Origin: Larus michahellis
Taxonomy: Eukaryota; Chordata; Aves; Charadriiformes; Laridae
DNA length: 64,000 bases
NCBI RefSeq assembly: GCF_964199755.1
Contig: NC_133898.1
Coordinates: 128,772,224 to 128,836,223 of the forward strand
Direction: 5' to 3'
The notes beneath the pieces are model-generated. The model saw only the letters and a program-made list of their open reading frames with translations, ran no database searches and was not told where the DNA came from. How positions within the stretch are numbered: position 1 is the first letter of the stretch; the number at the start of each line of letters is the position of its first letter. Made by a program: the position numbers and the translations under genes. Below, piece after piece: positions 1 to 12,110 of the stretch.

Positions 1-767
1 GAACACTGGGCAAATATTTTAGCAATGGGGTTTTGAGCCTGGGATGGGGAGGAGAAGGGAGAGAAGAGTGGGAGGACATAGGGATGAGGCCACAGAGATC
101 CCAGGACAGTGGGAGAAGCTGTGAAGGGACCCTAGGGGAAGAGGTGCTGAAAAAAACCAGCCAGGATACCTTTGAGGGTGGTAAGGGAGGCAGAAATAAA
201 TGCCAAGGGGTTTTAACCCACACCGGGGCCAGACCAGAGCAGCAATCCTGGACAGACGATCTTTCTTCTAGCAGGGTGGGGAACAAACAGGTGAAGAAAT
301 TGCTTTACACAGCTATATTTCCTCCTAATCCCCATCCCAGGATATCCTTCTCGCAAAATAGGCTCCCTGTTCCCTTTCATCAACCTACCAAGTTCCCTTT
401 TAACACTTTCCTTAGTACTTTTCCCTGGCTTCCTACTGACAAACAACTTCTGGAGAGGACAACTTCAGCTCAGTCTCTAACCTGACCATTTTCTATGCTG
501 TTCCTCATCTGCCTGCAGAGTGGACTCCCGCTATGTTCTAGTACCAGGTAGGTAGCAGTTGCCTCCACCTAGACCAGGTTTTCAATGTGAATTTTCTGTA
601 GATTTGCCCAGTTTTTAGTTCTATAAGGAAGTTTTGGAAGTAGCTTTTTTCACAAGAGTTGAGGCACAGACCGGTGGAAAAGGTCAACATGGCTATGCCC
701 AAACTGCATGTTGGGACTGACGCATGACATGTGCTAACTCCCTAGTAGCACCTGGGGATGGTTTGGC
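1..767. other. intergenic, no feature recognised
   Basis: Moderate GC and no homology recognised. A 150-codon open frame on + (33-485) overlaps an open frame on the other strand, has low-complexity Gly/Glu-rich composition at its start, and resembles no family I know. I treat it as chance. Confidence 0.5.
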
Positions 768-780
768 TCAGTGCTAGTAA

Positions 781-876
781 GCCTGGGTTGAAACCATGTC
801 TAGAAACCAAGGCCAGTTGGCCTGGGTTGAAACCATGTCTAGAAACCAAGGCCAGTTGGCCTGGGTTGAAACCATG
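781..876. repeat. 39-bp tandem repeat, about 2.5 copies
   Basis: Two perfect 39-base copies (781-819 and 820-858) are followed by the first 18 bases of a third (859-876). The unit begins GCCTGGGTTGAAACC and ends GGCCAGTTG. Perfect identity implies a recent or still variable array, a small minisatellite. Confidence 0.93.
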
Positions 877-1069
877 CAAATAAGAGTAGAGTTACAGGGA
901 CCAGACATCAGCACCTTCATCTTCACAGAGAAGAAGGCCAGGCCATGATATCGTTGTTTAATTGAAGATCAGTATCTTTATACAGTGCTTGGGCACAAGG
1001 GTGGCTTCGAGATCTTACTGTGAGAGGATAAACAGTCTAGAAAACAAACCAGTAAGGAAAAAGTGAACA

Positions 1070-1182
1070 AATGGACTTCAGGCTGAAAAGGAGCATGAGG
1101 TGAGACACCAGGAAAAACTTTCTCCTGGTAGGATAGATCAGCACTGGGTAGGTTATCTGAGTGGGAGCTGAGCATTCACAAG
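1070..1182 (+). repeat. possible degraded CR1 fragment
   Basis: The order of short words (GACACCAGGAAAAACTTTCTC, then GCACTGGGTAGGTT) resembles the region of CR1 about 200 bases before its 3' end, but poorly conserved. It abuts the younger CR1 at 1183, so it may be an older copy that served as the insertion site. Weak evidence. Confidence 0.35.
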
Positions 1183-1633
1183 TGGAGATGATCAGAGGGC
1201 TGATACGAGGGTTGGAACACCTGTGCTATGAGGACAGGCTGAGAGAGTTGGGGGGGTTCAGCCTGGAGAAGACAAGGCACCATGGAGATCTTATAGCGGC
1301 CTTCCAGTACCTAAAGGGGACCTACAGGAAGGATGGGGAGGGACTCTTTATCAGGGAGTGTAACGATAGGACAAGGGGTAACGGTTTCAAGCTGAAAGAG
1401 GGGAGATTTAGATGAGATATGAGGAAGAAATTCTTTATTCTGAGGGTGGTGAGCCCCTGGCCCAGGCTGCCCCGAGAAGCTGTGGCTGCCCCATTCCTGG
1501 AGGGGTTCAAGGCCAGGTTGGATGGGGCTTGGAGCAACCTGGTCTGGTGGGAGGTGTCCCTGCCCAGTGCAGGGGGTGGAACTGGATGGTCTTTAAGGTC
1601 CCTTCCAGCACAAACCATTCTGTGATTCTACGA
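1183..1633 (+). mobile_element. CR1 LINE 3' fragment (+)
   Basis: 5'-truncated CR1 retrotransposon. It carries the last reverse-transcriptase codons (GAGGACAGGCTGAGAGAG, FSLEK frame), the 3' UTR words GGGAGGTGTCCCTGCCC and GGTCCCTTCCA, and ends in ATTCTGTGATTCTACGA, the 8-bp-repeat type tail of CR1. No intact ORF. Confidence 0.95.
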
Positions 1634-3279
1634 AGGGGTTAGACACCCTTCAGTGAGGACTGGCTTAGACAGCACTGATCCTGTGCTGACCTCTGGCAGC
1701 GCCCGCTTTCTAAGTACCGCTGGGAAGGTAGACACTATTCCAGGGTTTTAGAGGTACACCTCGCCAGATTAAACTGGGATTTTTTTCCAACTCCATGCCT
1801 AAAACTTCACAAAACATCTGATCGCGTGTGCATGTGCATTTTACCTGTTTGTAAATCTCTCTTTCTCTGTAGAACAAGCTGGGACGCGAGTGCTGAGTTA
1901 AAGCAGAGATGTTCCTTTCAGGCAGAGCACTTTCCCAAGTGCTTCAGAGAAGCTAAGCAAACAATGGTATTTACAAGCACTATTAGTGCTGCCGTTTGCC
2001 CTAGATGTGGATTTGAACACGTCTGTGGGATAAGTGTGCCACCATACGTTCCCTGTCTCATTGACCCTACGGTGAGTGAACAAATGAACGCTCCAGCCCA
2101 GCTCCTGTTTTACGAGGAGCGTGTGGAAATTACAAAAGTTTGCAGTGTTCGAAATGGAAATGTCCTGAACAACGTGGTGTTTCCTGGCTGCTTGGGAAGC
2201 CGCAAGAATGTGAGATCGCTCAGTCATTCGTTTTATTGTTCCTGTCATAGCTCAGAGAGTTGCTGTATCCCAGTTTGTCACCCCACTGAGGTACGTAGCA
2301 GGGGCAGACACGTGCTGGTGGAGCAAGCAGAGGCATGGATTCAAGCAGCCAAATATGCTGTCAAAACCAACTGGTTTGTTGCTTTGGGGCCCCACAAAAA
2401 GCACCATTAACCTGTATTCAGTAACATCTGAAAAGAAGAATGACAGTGTTAAATCAAATTGAAGGTCTACCTAACCTAGCACGTGGCCCGAGACAGTGGC
2501 CAAAAGCTGATGTGCAGGAAAAAGTGTAAGACGCATGGCAAGTCTGGAGTGACCTTTCTGTTTTGCATATCTCTCTGTCTGCTGTAATCATGTCTTTAAT
2601 GACTTCCTGAGCTGGGAGTAGCAGCTGGACCATTGTGTTTAATGGTACCTTATGTGTCAGACCCCTTTTCAACCCCTGAATCCTTCCACAGCATCATGCA
2701 GCAATGAGCACCACGATGGAGCAGTTGTGATATGGGAGGGAATGGTGGCAACCATGAGGCTCCTGTGTCGGCACTGCAAACAGAGAAGCTGGTAGGTTGA
2801 TGGGGGTCTTGATTCAGGCAACTCCAGTGAGTCCCCAACATAGGAACAATGAGGCTGGGTCTGACCTCCTCATGCAGGGAAGCACAGGGTTTATTCAGAC
2901 TCCCTTTGCCATGTGTCCCTGGGCAGCTGAGCGTGGAGGTGCATTCCCTCTGCAGAAAAGGCCCTGCTACTTTGCTTTGCTTGATGAGCACACTCACACT
3001 TCTCCTCTTCCCTCTGACCTTCCCAACCCAGGATGTAAACCTCGGGGACAATCCTTGTGACATTGGCAAATGGTGGCATGAAGCTGCCTGTCCCTCTTGC
3101 TGCTCCAGAGGCAGCTCATGAGCCCTGTGTTTGCCACGGCGCCCAGCTTGCTCATGATACAGCCCTCTAGTAGCAGATGCAAGGCCTGTAGCAAGTTCAG
3201 CAGATCTCAGTGTGTCACCAACCCTATCATACACCAGTCCAAAACAAGACGGCTGCATCCATGTTGCTCTTGGGAATAA
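1634..3279. other. intergenic, no supported gene
   Basis: No exon or repeat recognised. It holds the longest non-repeat open frame of the window (194 codons on +, 1826-2410), cysteine-rich but like no family I know and with an open frame on the opposite strand. About one such frame is expected by chance in this much sequence. Confidence 0.5.
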
Positions 3280-3988
3280 TGGAGGATGGATGGAGAGCAG
3301 CCCTGAGGAGAAGGACTTGGGGGTGTTGACAGATGAGAAGCTCAACATGAGCCGGCAACGGGCTCTGGCAGCCCAGAAAGCCAACCACACCCTGGGCTGC
3401 CTCAAAAGAAGCATGGCCAGCAGGGCGAGGGAGGGGATTCTACCCCTCTGCTCTGCTCTGGTGAGACCCCACCTGGAGTACTGTGTCCAGCTTTGGAGTC
3501 CTCAGAGTAGGAAGGACATGGACCTGTTGGAACAGGTCCAGAGGAGGCCACAAAGATGATCCGAGGGATGGAGCCCCTCTGCTGTGAGGACAGGCTGAGA
3601 GAGTTGGGGGGGTTCAGCCTGGAGAAGAGAAGGTGCCAGGGCGACCTTATAGCAGCCTTCCAGTACCTAAAGGGGGCCTACAGGAGAGATGGGGAGGGAC
3701 CCTTTATGAGGGAGTGTAGTGATAGGACAAGGGGTAAGGATTTTAAACTGGAAGAGGGGAGATTTAGATTAGATATTAGGAAGAAATTCTTTAGCGTGAG
3801 GGTGGTGAGCCCCTGGCCCAGGTTGCCCACAGAAGCTGTGGCTGCCCCATCCCTGGAGGGGTTCAAGGCCAGGTTGGCCGGGGCTTGGAGCAACCTGGTC
3901 TGGTGGGAGGTGTCCCTGCCCAGGGCAGGGGGTTGGATCTGGATGATCTTTAAGGTCCCTTCCAACGCAAACCATTTTATGATTCTAA
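3280..3988 (+). mobile_element. CR1 LINE 3' fragment (+), about 0.7 kb
   Basis: This keeps the C-terminal end of the CR1 reverse transcriptase frame (blocks such as [21 protein letters not shown] and [12 protein letters not shown]). The frame breaks near 3545-3555, where the VQRR-A-T-K part has lost a base, so the protein continues in another frame. The 3' UTR and TTTATGATTCTA tail follow. A dead copy. Confidence 0.96.
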
Positions 3989-5714
3989 TTCCTGGCCTTT
4001 GTTGACTCCTGAACTGTGCTCGAGAAGATCAGCGCTGGTTGGTCTGGGTGAAAACTAGGCCAAGAACCATGCTGACAACTGACCAGTGTGGAGAACAGCT
4101 TTCCAGAGCCTGAGCCCAGATTAGTGTAGCAGGATTGGTGCAGTTAGTAAGTCTAAATGATGTGGCAAGAAATATCCTACACACATCCTCTGCCTTGCCC
4201 AGTCTAGAGGGTCACTTTTGCGTAGACAATTCTGTAGTCCAGACCTACTTACTTGGGGTATGTTAGGAATATGTTATTCAGCCACACCTGTTGAAAAGGG
4301 TTTAAATCCAGTTGTCACTGGGAACGTGGGCACTGCTGTAACTGAAGCTTCGTGGGTGTCTGTTTAGGTGGACTCATGGTTCCTTCTTTAACACGTGCCT
4401 CCTACTGAAAACGTACCTGGATTTCACGTACCAGGACAGGCTCTGAGCACTTCAAAGGCTGTTATTGTCACTTCCCTCCCTGTTTTCCCTACGTTTTCCA
4501 TTCCCTGATGCTTGTCTTATCATGGGCTTCATGGAGGGATCCCGTTCTTCCAATCTGTGGAAAAGGGAAGGATAGGAAGATGGACAGGCAGTGAACCGTA
4601 GTGGTGTCCACCAGACCAAGGCAGCTCCTCGCATTCCCCAGTCAATGTCAGTGGTGAGATCACAGCACACAGTTGCAACTGTAGATGAGAGAAAGGAAAA
4701 CCAATGTGTAATTAAAGAGCTAATGAGCCCTTGTTGGCTATTTTTAGTACTCTTTTATTTTCCAGTGGTTGCTCAGACAGCCCCGAAATGACAGTACTGG
4801 GTCAGCCTTGAAAGTGCAGCTACACTTTGAAAAGCGAGCAATGTCCTTGTGGGTTTCCCTCTTTATATCTGTTCAAAAGCCCTAAATCTAATTTGCAGTG
4901 TTTACAAAGCTGAACCCTGCTGAGACTGTGAGCAACGCCGGCTCTGAAATCTTCAGAAGTAACCTCCATCCTGCCACGAGAACTTCCCAGACAACCAGGT
5001 CTAATGAATAAAAAGAGCCATAAACTGGATGCATTAAAACAGTTTAAAAACTGTTGCAGATCTATTTGACTTTTTTTTTTTTTTTTTTTTCACTGCTGAC
5101 CCCTGTTTGCTGCTGCTGGATTTTGACAAGAATCCTCAGCATATAATTTCTCATGAATAATATATCAAACACGCTCTACTGGGCCTGGCATTTTCTCCTT
5201 CTCATGGAAAGCGACAAACTTTCCTTGCAACTATTCGCAAATCCATAAGTATTTAATATCTGGGGCAGGAATGCTTTTTTATTTCAGCAGTTGCATATTA
5301 TTATATATTATATATATATATATGTATATTGTATTTTTTGTGGGTCCTGTTGAGCTGAGCCATTGGAGTTGCTTATGTTGCTGCCTGACCAGAGAAGCGA
5401 TTCTTGTATCTACAAAAGTATGATTTGCTTTTTATCTCATATATGTGGTAAGCAACACTTGAACCTGGCTGGCAACAAATGTCTTGTGTCAATGAAACTT
5501 GCTGCCTAGCTGCTTCTCAGAAAATGAACACAATGATGGTTGGAAGGGAATTAATTTTAAATTGTGAACGAGCATCCGCAGGAAATCCTTTTTTTTTTTT
5601 CCCTTTCCCATCTCATTTTGAACAAAGCAAGTGAGCGCTTCATAGGATTAAATGAGGCACTTTAATTTGCAGAAGAGTAAACTGCACTTTATGGAGGAAG
5701 AGTAAATAGCACGG
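3989..5714. other. intergenic; T-run and AT-rich microsatellite
   Basis: No gene recognised. A T run lies at about 5071-5090. A TA-rich stretch at about 5293-5335 consists of ATTATATATTATATATATA-type repeats. The rest is ordinary AT-leaning sequence. Confidence 0.6.
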
Positions 5715-5865
5715 GATTGGTTTTGTGGTTAAGGCATTGCATCGGACCTGAGGAAAGATGAGTTCTGAGAGTGAATTCTAAATTGATTCATAAAGTGATA
5801 GACATGGAGAACGGGATGAACAGAAGGAAGTCACTTAGCTCCTCTCCCCATTCTGTGGTCAGGTC
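5715..5865 (+). repeat. MIR-like ancient SINE remnant (+)
   Basis: TTGTGGTTAAGGCATTGCAT resembles the tRNA-derived head (A-box region) of amniote MIR-type SINEs. About 100 bases on, AAGTCACTTAGCTCCTCT resembles the MIR core. The order and spacing fit; identity is low. Confidence 0.45.
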
Positions 5866-5921
5866 AAACAGTCCATCCATGAAAAGCGTGACCATCAGAA
5901 AAGACAACCCCGCCACACCTT

Positions 5922-6600
5922 AGAATCATAGAATCATTTATGTTGGAAAAGACCCTTGGGATCATCGAGTCCAACCATCAACCCCACTCTACAAAGTTCT
6001 CCCCTACACCATATCCCCCAACACCACATCTAAACGAGTCTTAAACATATTCAGGGATGGTGACTCCACCACCTCCCTGGGCAGCCTATTCCAGTGTCTC
6101 ACCACTCTTTCTGGGAAGAATTTTTTTCCTAATGTCCAGCCTAAACCTACCCTGCTGCAGCTTGAACCCATTCCCTCTTGTTCTATCGCTAATTACCTGT
6201 GAGAAGAGACCAGCACCAACCTCTCTACAGTGTCCTTTCAAGTAGCTGTAGAGAGTGATGAGGTCTCCCCTCAGCCTCCTCTTCCTCAAACTCAACAGTC
6301 CCAGCTCCTTCAATCGCTCCTCATCAGATTTATTCTCCAGGCCCTTCACCAGCTTCGTTGCCCTCCTCTGCCCTCGCTCCAGCACCTCGAGATCTCTCTC
6401 ATATTGAGGTGCCCAGAACTGGACACAATACTCAAGGGGTGGCCTCACCAGTGCTGAGTACAGGGGGACAATCACCTCCCTCCTTCTGCTGGTCACACTA
6501 TTTCTAATACAAGCCAGGATGCCATTGGCCCTCTTGGCCACTTGGGCACACTGCTGGCTCATGTTCAGCTGCTTGTCAATTAGAACCCCCAGGTCACTGA
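5922..6600 (-). mobile_element. CR1 LINE 3' fragment (-)
   Basis: It starts with the reverse-complement CR1 tail (TAGAATCATAGAATCATT) and runs back into the reverse-transcriptase end (minus-strand frame 6086-6562 with [16 protein letters not shown] and [13 protein letters not shown]). The 158-codon frame is a truncated relic. Its 3' region (CCAACCATCAACCCC) marks a different subfamily from the copies at 1183 and 3280. Confidence 0.96.
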
Positions 6601-8222
6601 TAATGTTGTCCAGAAAGAAAATGGTCCTTTTGAACCAGCATTTTACTACAGGTTCTCATCTCATTAGTGATGTTTTAACACTGCCCTTTCCTCCTTTTTT
6701 ATTTTCCCACAGTGTTGGTGCCTTCTGGTCATTCCCAGTTTCCCTACACGTGATATTTCCCAGTTAGAGTCTTATCTTTCTTACTGCCTGCTATCTCATC
6801 TTTTTTAAGATATTCCCCCACTCCAAAGTGATCAGTTGAGTTTTGATCCTGCCTTCCATGCTGCCTGCAGCCCTTCTGGGCATGGTACATCAACAGATGG
6901 TCTGTCCCGTACCAGGTTGTTCACAGAGTACCAAGATGACACACGGTGCACCCATGCTATGGCGAAGCTGTCTGGAACGTAGGTCTGCATGTGGGATGGT
7001 CCTTAAAGTCTTTAAAGACTGTATTTTTCCATAGGAATGCTCAACCTGGGGCTCTTTGAGTTGCTGCCTGTGGAAAGGCCAAGAGCAAATCCCATACGGG
7101 AGCTTTGTTGCGTGACTGGCAGCTGCTGGGTTGTCTGAGTCTTTGGGTGTGGGAGGATGTCAACCGCTAGGGTCTGATACCTCCATGTCACCCTGGGACC
7201 TCGTCACATGTCTGGGGCTTCAGCCTGGACCCATCCCACATGAGGCCAGGGAACCGTGAGGAGCTCCAGTCCTCTCCCATCTGTGAATGACTCCCGAAGT
7301 TCCCCATACCCTCAGCACTGAGGTGTGGACCATGCACCCGTGGCTCTTGGCTACGTGAAAAACCTTGTTCCCTTAGCCACCAAAGCCAGCTTAGAGACAA
7401 AAATTAGGTTGATTTGTTGAGGGTTTGTTGCGAACTGTTCCCAGCAAGTCATGTTGGAGGTTTTTCATCACTCCGTTGTCCTCCAGTGGCGAAATATTGA
7501 ACGAATTATGTAAAAACTTCTGCAGCGTTTTCCCAGGGACTGGAGTCAAGGTAACTCACCTGTGATTCCCTGACTCCACCACTGTCCTCTTTCTCCCACG
7601 ATAACAATTTGTGATTCAGACTGTTTCATGATGTTTCTCAAAATTTCCAGGCTAAGCTTTAACCCAAGTTACAAACCTCCCAGCAGACCCGTCAGCCCTC
7701 TCTTCCTACCCTCGAACCTGCACTGTTAAATTGCACCGAATATTCGCCCAGGATTTGAGGGAAGACTAAAAGAAGAAACATGCAAATCCTTCAGTCTCCT
7801 GACAACACTTCTCATGGGCTTGTTACCACCTCATCTATGTTAAGAACTGGCCTATTCTCCTCTTACCTCTCCTGCACTGTATTTATAAACCCTCTGTTTG
7901 CTGACTGTCGCACCCTTTCCTGCTGATTTTATCTGTAGCTGATGGTTTCCAAGGGTGCATCTGTCCAAAGACTCCTGACCAGTTTATAGATTTTGTAGTC
8001 CTGCTCCACACCTTGGTTTCCAGCCCCCTCCCCAATCTTATCTTCTCTCAGGTCAGCCTGGTTCTTAATGGTTTCTGACCCTACCTCCCCCTCTCTCTTT
8101 TAAATCAACCTGCCTGAGGCTGTTCCCACAGCCTGAGCTGCTGTCCATGTCCTTGGGATGCTCATCGTCACCTCACCCGTGGATTACACCATGGGACCTG
8201 CTAGCTCTGAATTTTTGGCTTC
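6601..8222. other. intergenic, no feature recognised
   Basis: Ordinary non-repetitive sequence with short chance frames only. No exon, RNA gene or repeat recognised. Confidence 0.5.
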
Positions 8223-8227
8223 CTGAC
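8223..8227. repeat. left target-site duplication of solo LTR (CTGAC)
   Basis: Five bases directly before the LTR, identical to 8799-8803 directly after it. Confidence 0.9.
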
Positions 8228-8798
8228 TGTCATGGTTTCAGTTGGGGTAGAGGTAGCTTTTTTATTAGCAGCTGGTATAGCGCTACATTTTGGATTTGGG
8301 ATGAGAAGTACTTTCAATAGCACACCGGTGGTTTTAGTTGTTGCTAAGCAGTCAAAGCCTTTTCTTCTCCTCACACCGCCCCACCAGCGAGCAGGCTGGA
8401 GGGCACAAGAAGTTGGGAGGGGACATAGCTGGGACAGCTGACCCCAATCGACCAAATGGATATTCCCTACCATGCGACACGATGCTTAGTGTATAAAGCT
8501 GGGGGAAGAAGGAAGAAGGGGGAGATGTTGGAGTGATGGTGTTTGTCTTTCTAAGTAACGGTTACATGTGATGGAGCCCTGCTTAACACCTGCCTGCCCA
8601 TGGGAAGCAGTGAAAGAATTCTTTGTTTTGCTTTGCTTGCGTGCACACCTTTTGCTCTACCTATTAAACTGTCTTTATCTCAACCCACAAGTTTTTTTTC
8701 TCACTTTTGCTCTTCTGATTCTCTCCCCCCATCCCAAATCGGGGGAGAGAACGAGCAGCTGCGTCATTCTAGTTGCCAGCTGGGGTCAAACCATGACA
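8228..8798 (+). mobile_element. solo LTR of an avian endogenous retrovirus (ERVL-like), 571 bp
   Basis: The element begins TGTCATGGTTT and ends AAACCATGACA, a perfect 11-base terminal inverted repeat with the canonical TG...CA ends. It is flanked by a perfect 5-base duplication CTGAC (8223-8227 and 8799-8803). A TATAAA at 8492-8497 and ATTAAA at 8663-8668 sit where an LTR promoter and poly(A) signal belong, giving + orientation with U3 to about 8520. No internal viral sequence flanks it, so this is a solo LTR left by recombination. The 3' part (CCAGCTGGGGTCAAACC) resembles abundant bird ERVL-class LTRs; the class is from memory, the structure is seen. Confidence 0.93.
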
Positions 8799-8803
8799 CT
8801 GAC
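8799..8803. repeat. right target-site duplication of solo LTR (CTGAC)
   Basis: Five bases directly after the LTR, identical to 8223-8227. Confidence 0.9.
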
Positions 8804-8928
8804 CTTCTTTGGACTGGGCCACTTGGGATGCTCTGGTGCCTGGCCTCACCTTGCCATGACTGCAGCTCAGAGCAATGCTTCCAACCCACATTCAGCACAG
8901 CCCAGCCAGGAAATCTGATCACCAAAAT

Positions 8929-9230
8929 ATCATGGAATCACAGAATGGTTTGGGTTGGAAGGGACTTTAAAGATCATCTTGTTCCAACCCCCTGCCCTAG
9001 GCAGGGACACCTCCCACCAGCCCAGGTTGCTCCAAGCCCCGTCCAACCTGGCCTTGAACCCCTCCAGGGATGGGGCAGCCACAGCTTCTCTGGGCAACCT
9101 GGGCCAGGGCCTCACCACCCTCACAGCAAAGAATTTCTTCAGAATATCTCATCTAAATCTCCCCTCTTTCAGTTTAAAATCCTTACCCCCCGTCCTATCA
9201 CTACACTCCCTGATAAAAAGTCCCTCTCCA
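8929..9230 (-). mobile_element. CR1 LINE 3' fragment (-)
   Basis: Reverse-complement CR1: tail ATCATGGAATCACAGAATGG, then GGGACTTTAAAGATCATC, the CAGGGACACCTCCCACCAG block and the CCTCCAGGGATGGGGCAGCC block. It breaks off near TCCCTGATAAAAAGTCCC. Only about 300 bases of 3' UTR and the end of the coding region remain. Confidence 0.95.
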
Positions 9231-9359
9231 TATACATCAGTCATAACAAAAAAAAACAACCCACAAACAAAAAACCATCATGTGCTCATCAACATGAGTC
9301 TAGTCTCTCAGTAGCACCCGACTCTTTTTAAATATCTCCATGAGAAATGCAAGATGCTA

Positions 9360-9415
9360 GCTGCTTGACTTGTACATCGTATCTGTGCCTCAGTTTCCCC
9401 CCTCTACAAATCATT
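9360..9415 (+). repeat. MIR-like SINE core (+)
   Basis: TGTGCCTCAGTTTCCCC followed by CTCTACAAAT closely matches the conserved MIR core order (gtgcctcagtttcc...tctgtaaaat). A short fragment. Confidence 0.5.
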
Positions 9416-10104
9416 TCTGCTCTTTCATCTGCTTCCTACCTCCTTTCTCTGTTTGGACAACGAACTGCTTACAACCGGACTTCAGTTTCACATCCCATAA
9501 AGCCCAGGCTGATGAAATAACAACAGCAGCAATAATAATAAAAACACAGTGAGCTCATGGAATAGAAGGAAAATCATCTGTATTTCTGTCTGCTGCCTCT
9601 TTTGCCCACGCTCCCTCCAGCGTTCCCTGCCAGGCACTGCACGCTGCTGCCGAGCTTTTCACTGGCCGCATCTCTAGGAACATCACCCCCTTGCCTTGAG
9701 CCTGTTTCTGCTCCTCGCCTGCCCCAGTAGCTGTTCTTTGAACCCCTCGTCTCCTGGCTGCGGGCACTCGTTCTGACATCTTTTGCTCCGTGGGTCAGAC
9801 GTTGTTAATCTCTTGCTCCCTGCCTGGCGCTTGATGGGCGGCTTCTCTGCTCCGCTAATACAGCTTTATACTAGAGCTCACCTCTAATCCGCGTGTTCTC
9901 TCGAATCATTGTCCTAAATCAAACCTGTCTTTTCGTTTTAAGGTCTCCAGGCAGTCCTTGTCCCTAGCGCTTCCATCACACCTCTCCCAGGACTCCCTCA
10001 ATAAGCATTTCCAGTCTGGCCTCGGGCCATTATCACACAACAGAGGCTGATTTGCCTCACAAATGACCTGTTGCACAGCCAGGACTCACATTCTATTTCT
10101 TTAC

Positions 10105-10185
10105 TTGCATTTCTCCTCCTTTTTTTTCCCCACTTCTCCTCTTTTCTTTTCCTGGTCTCCTCTCCTCTCCGTCCTCACATCTTTC
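10105..10185. repeat. polypyrimidine tract
   Basis: About 80 bases almost entirely C and T on the + strand (TTCTCCTCC/TCTCCTCTTTTC-type). This is low-complexity DNA that could adopt triplex structure. Confidence 0.7.
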
Positions 10186-11053
10186 GTTCATGGGGCATTT
10201 GAATGGAGCATAGAGAGAGAAAAATGGGTGTTTTGACTGATGCTGTTTCTTCCCCATATGAACTCGGGGGCGATGCATTCAGATCTAGACATCTCTTGCA
10301 GCCATCTCGTGTTAGGTCACCCGAACCTGTGAGCGCCTGGCTCCCCATCAACTCCGAGGGGGTTATAATATCATCAGGGATCCCATCTTAGTGTTCTTAG
10401 GTGGCAAGAGACCGGTGTAGAGCTCTCTGCAGCGTTAGCCCATCACTGGTACTGGTGGCTGCCCTTCTGTTGGGCATAATTGCTGATCGTTAGCTGGGAA
10501 ATGTAACTCTCTCCCTCCTCCCTTCCATAGGTCTTCTCTCTGGATGGAATGGGGCCGGCAAGGTGGGTAACAGGCTCAGATGCGCTTGCAACCCTCCTCC
10601 GTTCATCTGCCGTTTCAATTCCGCTGTATTGTTGGCTCTGTTCATCCCAGCTGGATCTTCTCCCTCAGACCCAGACACTTCAACCTGCGAGCGGCATCAA
10701 AGGAATTCCCCAAAGCCCGTGGGGACTCTGGAGCTGACGCTGACAGCACAATGCAGGCTGCAGCCGCCGTGCGATCGATAATGACGTGCCAGGAGGAAAA
10801 TACCCTGCTCAAATCTCTGAGCCCTAAATGATCTTTGCTGTGCTGGCTGTCGGGAAACACCTCTTTTCAAGTAAGACCCTTGGGAGGAATCACTGGAGAA
10901 CTCTGAATGTAATGCCCACCAGGCACCTTTATCGCTTTATTTTTCAGAGGAGAGCTACGTTTCAACCACTCCAAGCACACTGGAAACAGGATTTCAGGAT
11001 ATTTTGTTAGAGGGCTATAACCACCCGTATCAGCTGTTCTTTCTCTTGGAAGA

Positions 11054-11097
11054 AAATATATATACAAACCTAAATATATATGCATACATATATTTTT
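11054..11097. repeat. AT-rich microsatellite (imperfect ATATAC)
   Basis: Imperfect ATATATATAC/AAATATATATGC units. Low complexity only. Confidence 0.7.
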
Positions 11098-12001
11098 CTT
11101 TCCGATGATGCCAGCTTTTCTCAGGTATGTAATTGTGAAACACAATAATTGACCCTGGACAGAACCTTCCCCTTTTGTGAGTATTACCTCATTTCACTGC
11201 CCCCCTGCACATTCATGTATTTAAATGTTTTTAGGATCAGCACCTTAAACTACTAATTTGCAAGAACTCTGTCTCCATCTGCGTAGAATAATTTGGACCT
11301 TGACCTCAAGACTACTGTTAAACAAATCCAGTCAGCAATAATTAAAGCAGGTACGATTTTATTTGTGTTTTGAGCTGTGATTCTTTGCAAGCAGGGGCGT
11401 AAGACAGATTTGGAAGTAGAAGTGCTCTGATGCAGCCAAATATTAAGTTTCAAAAACAAACCAGACACAAATCTCAGCCTCAAGAAACAAACCTCAACCT
11501 CCAGGCATCCTTTAACAGAAATTACTTCCAATCTCCCACCTTCAGTGATGTCTTTATAGCACAGCGAAGCTGACTCAAACGTGTGCAACCCTGCTACCTA
11601 TTGGAGTAATAAAATATTACACTCAGTATTCGGCTAGAAGACTTAACACCTCTCCAGAATCAAAAATGGAAGCAGAATTTGGCTAATGTGAAACGGCTCA
11701 CACAACTGACCATTCAGACACACAATGCATGGATGGCACTACAATTTAATTGAAGTAAAAGCGACCTCAGAGGGATAATTCATAGAAATCACTATTACTG
11801 CCCAGCAGGAGTAGTTTGTTCAGGGAACACAGATAAAAGGATGACGGACGGGAGGATACATCACCTTATAGTTCAGATCCAGGTAACAGGCAAAGAGCAG
11901 CCACTGCCACGAATCCCTGGATGGTGACGAAAGGGGAGGAGGATCCCAGTGGGCGACCTGAGAGCACTAGAAAGCAAACAGGGTGTCAGATTGAGAACTA
12001 G

Positions 12002-12110
12002 CAGAATCACAGAGCTGGTGGTGTCGGGAGAGTTCCTCTGGCCTGTCCTCCCTTCGGAAGAGAGTAGGGCTGACGGGATTCAACTAGAACTATTCAGAGA
12101 ATCCTCTGGG
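12002..12110 (-). repeat. possible old CR1 3' end (-)
   Basis: AGAATCACAGAGCTGG then GAGTTCCTCTGG and CTGTCCTCCC mimic the reverse-complement CR1 tail (agaatcacagaatgg...gacctctgg...tccaaccccc) with heavy divergence. Weak. Confidence 0.4.

Noticed and set aside
33-485. 150-codon open frame (+)
   Set aside because: Low-complexity composition, no family resemblance and overlapping antisense frames; no splice or promoter context.
768-880. CRISPR-like repeat array
   Set aside because: The 39-base units are directly adjacent with no spacers and the genome is avian; it is a simple tandem repeat.
1826-2410. 194-codon open frame (+), cysteine-rich
   Set aside because: It is the longest frame outside repeats but has no recognisable domain, no codon bias visible by eye, and an open frame on the opposite strand. 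About one frame of this length is expected by chance in 64 kb. A protein search with no hit outside close relatives would confirm rejection; a conserved hit would overturn it.
8600-9331. 243-codon open frame (+)
   Set aside because: It runs from the solo LTR through an antisense CR1 copy. The frame is a product of repeats, not a gene.
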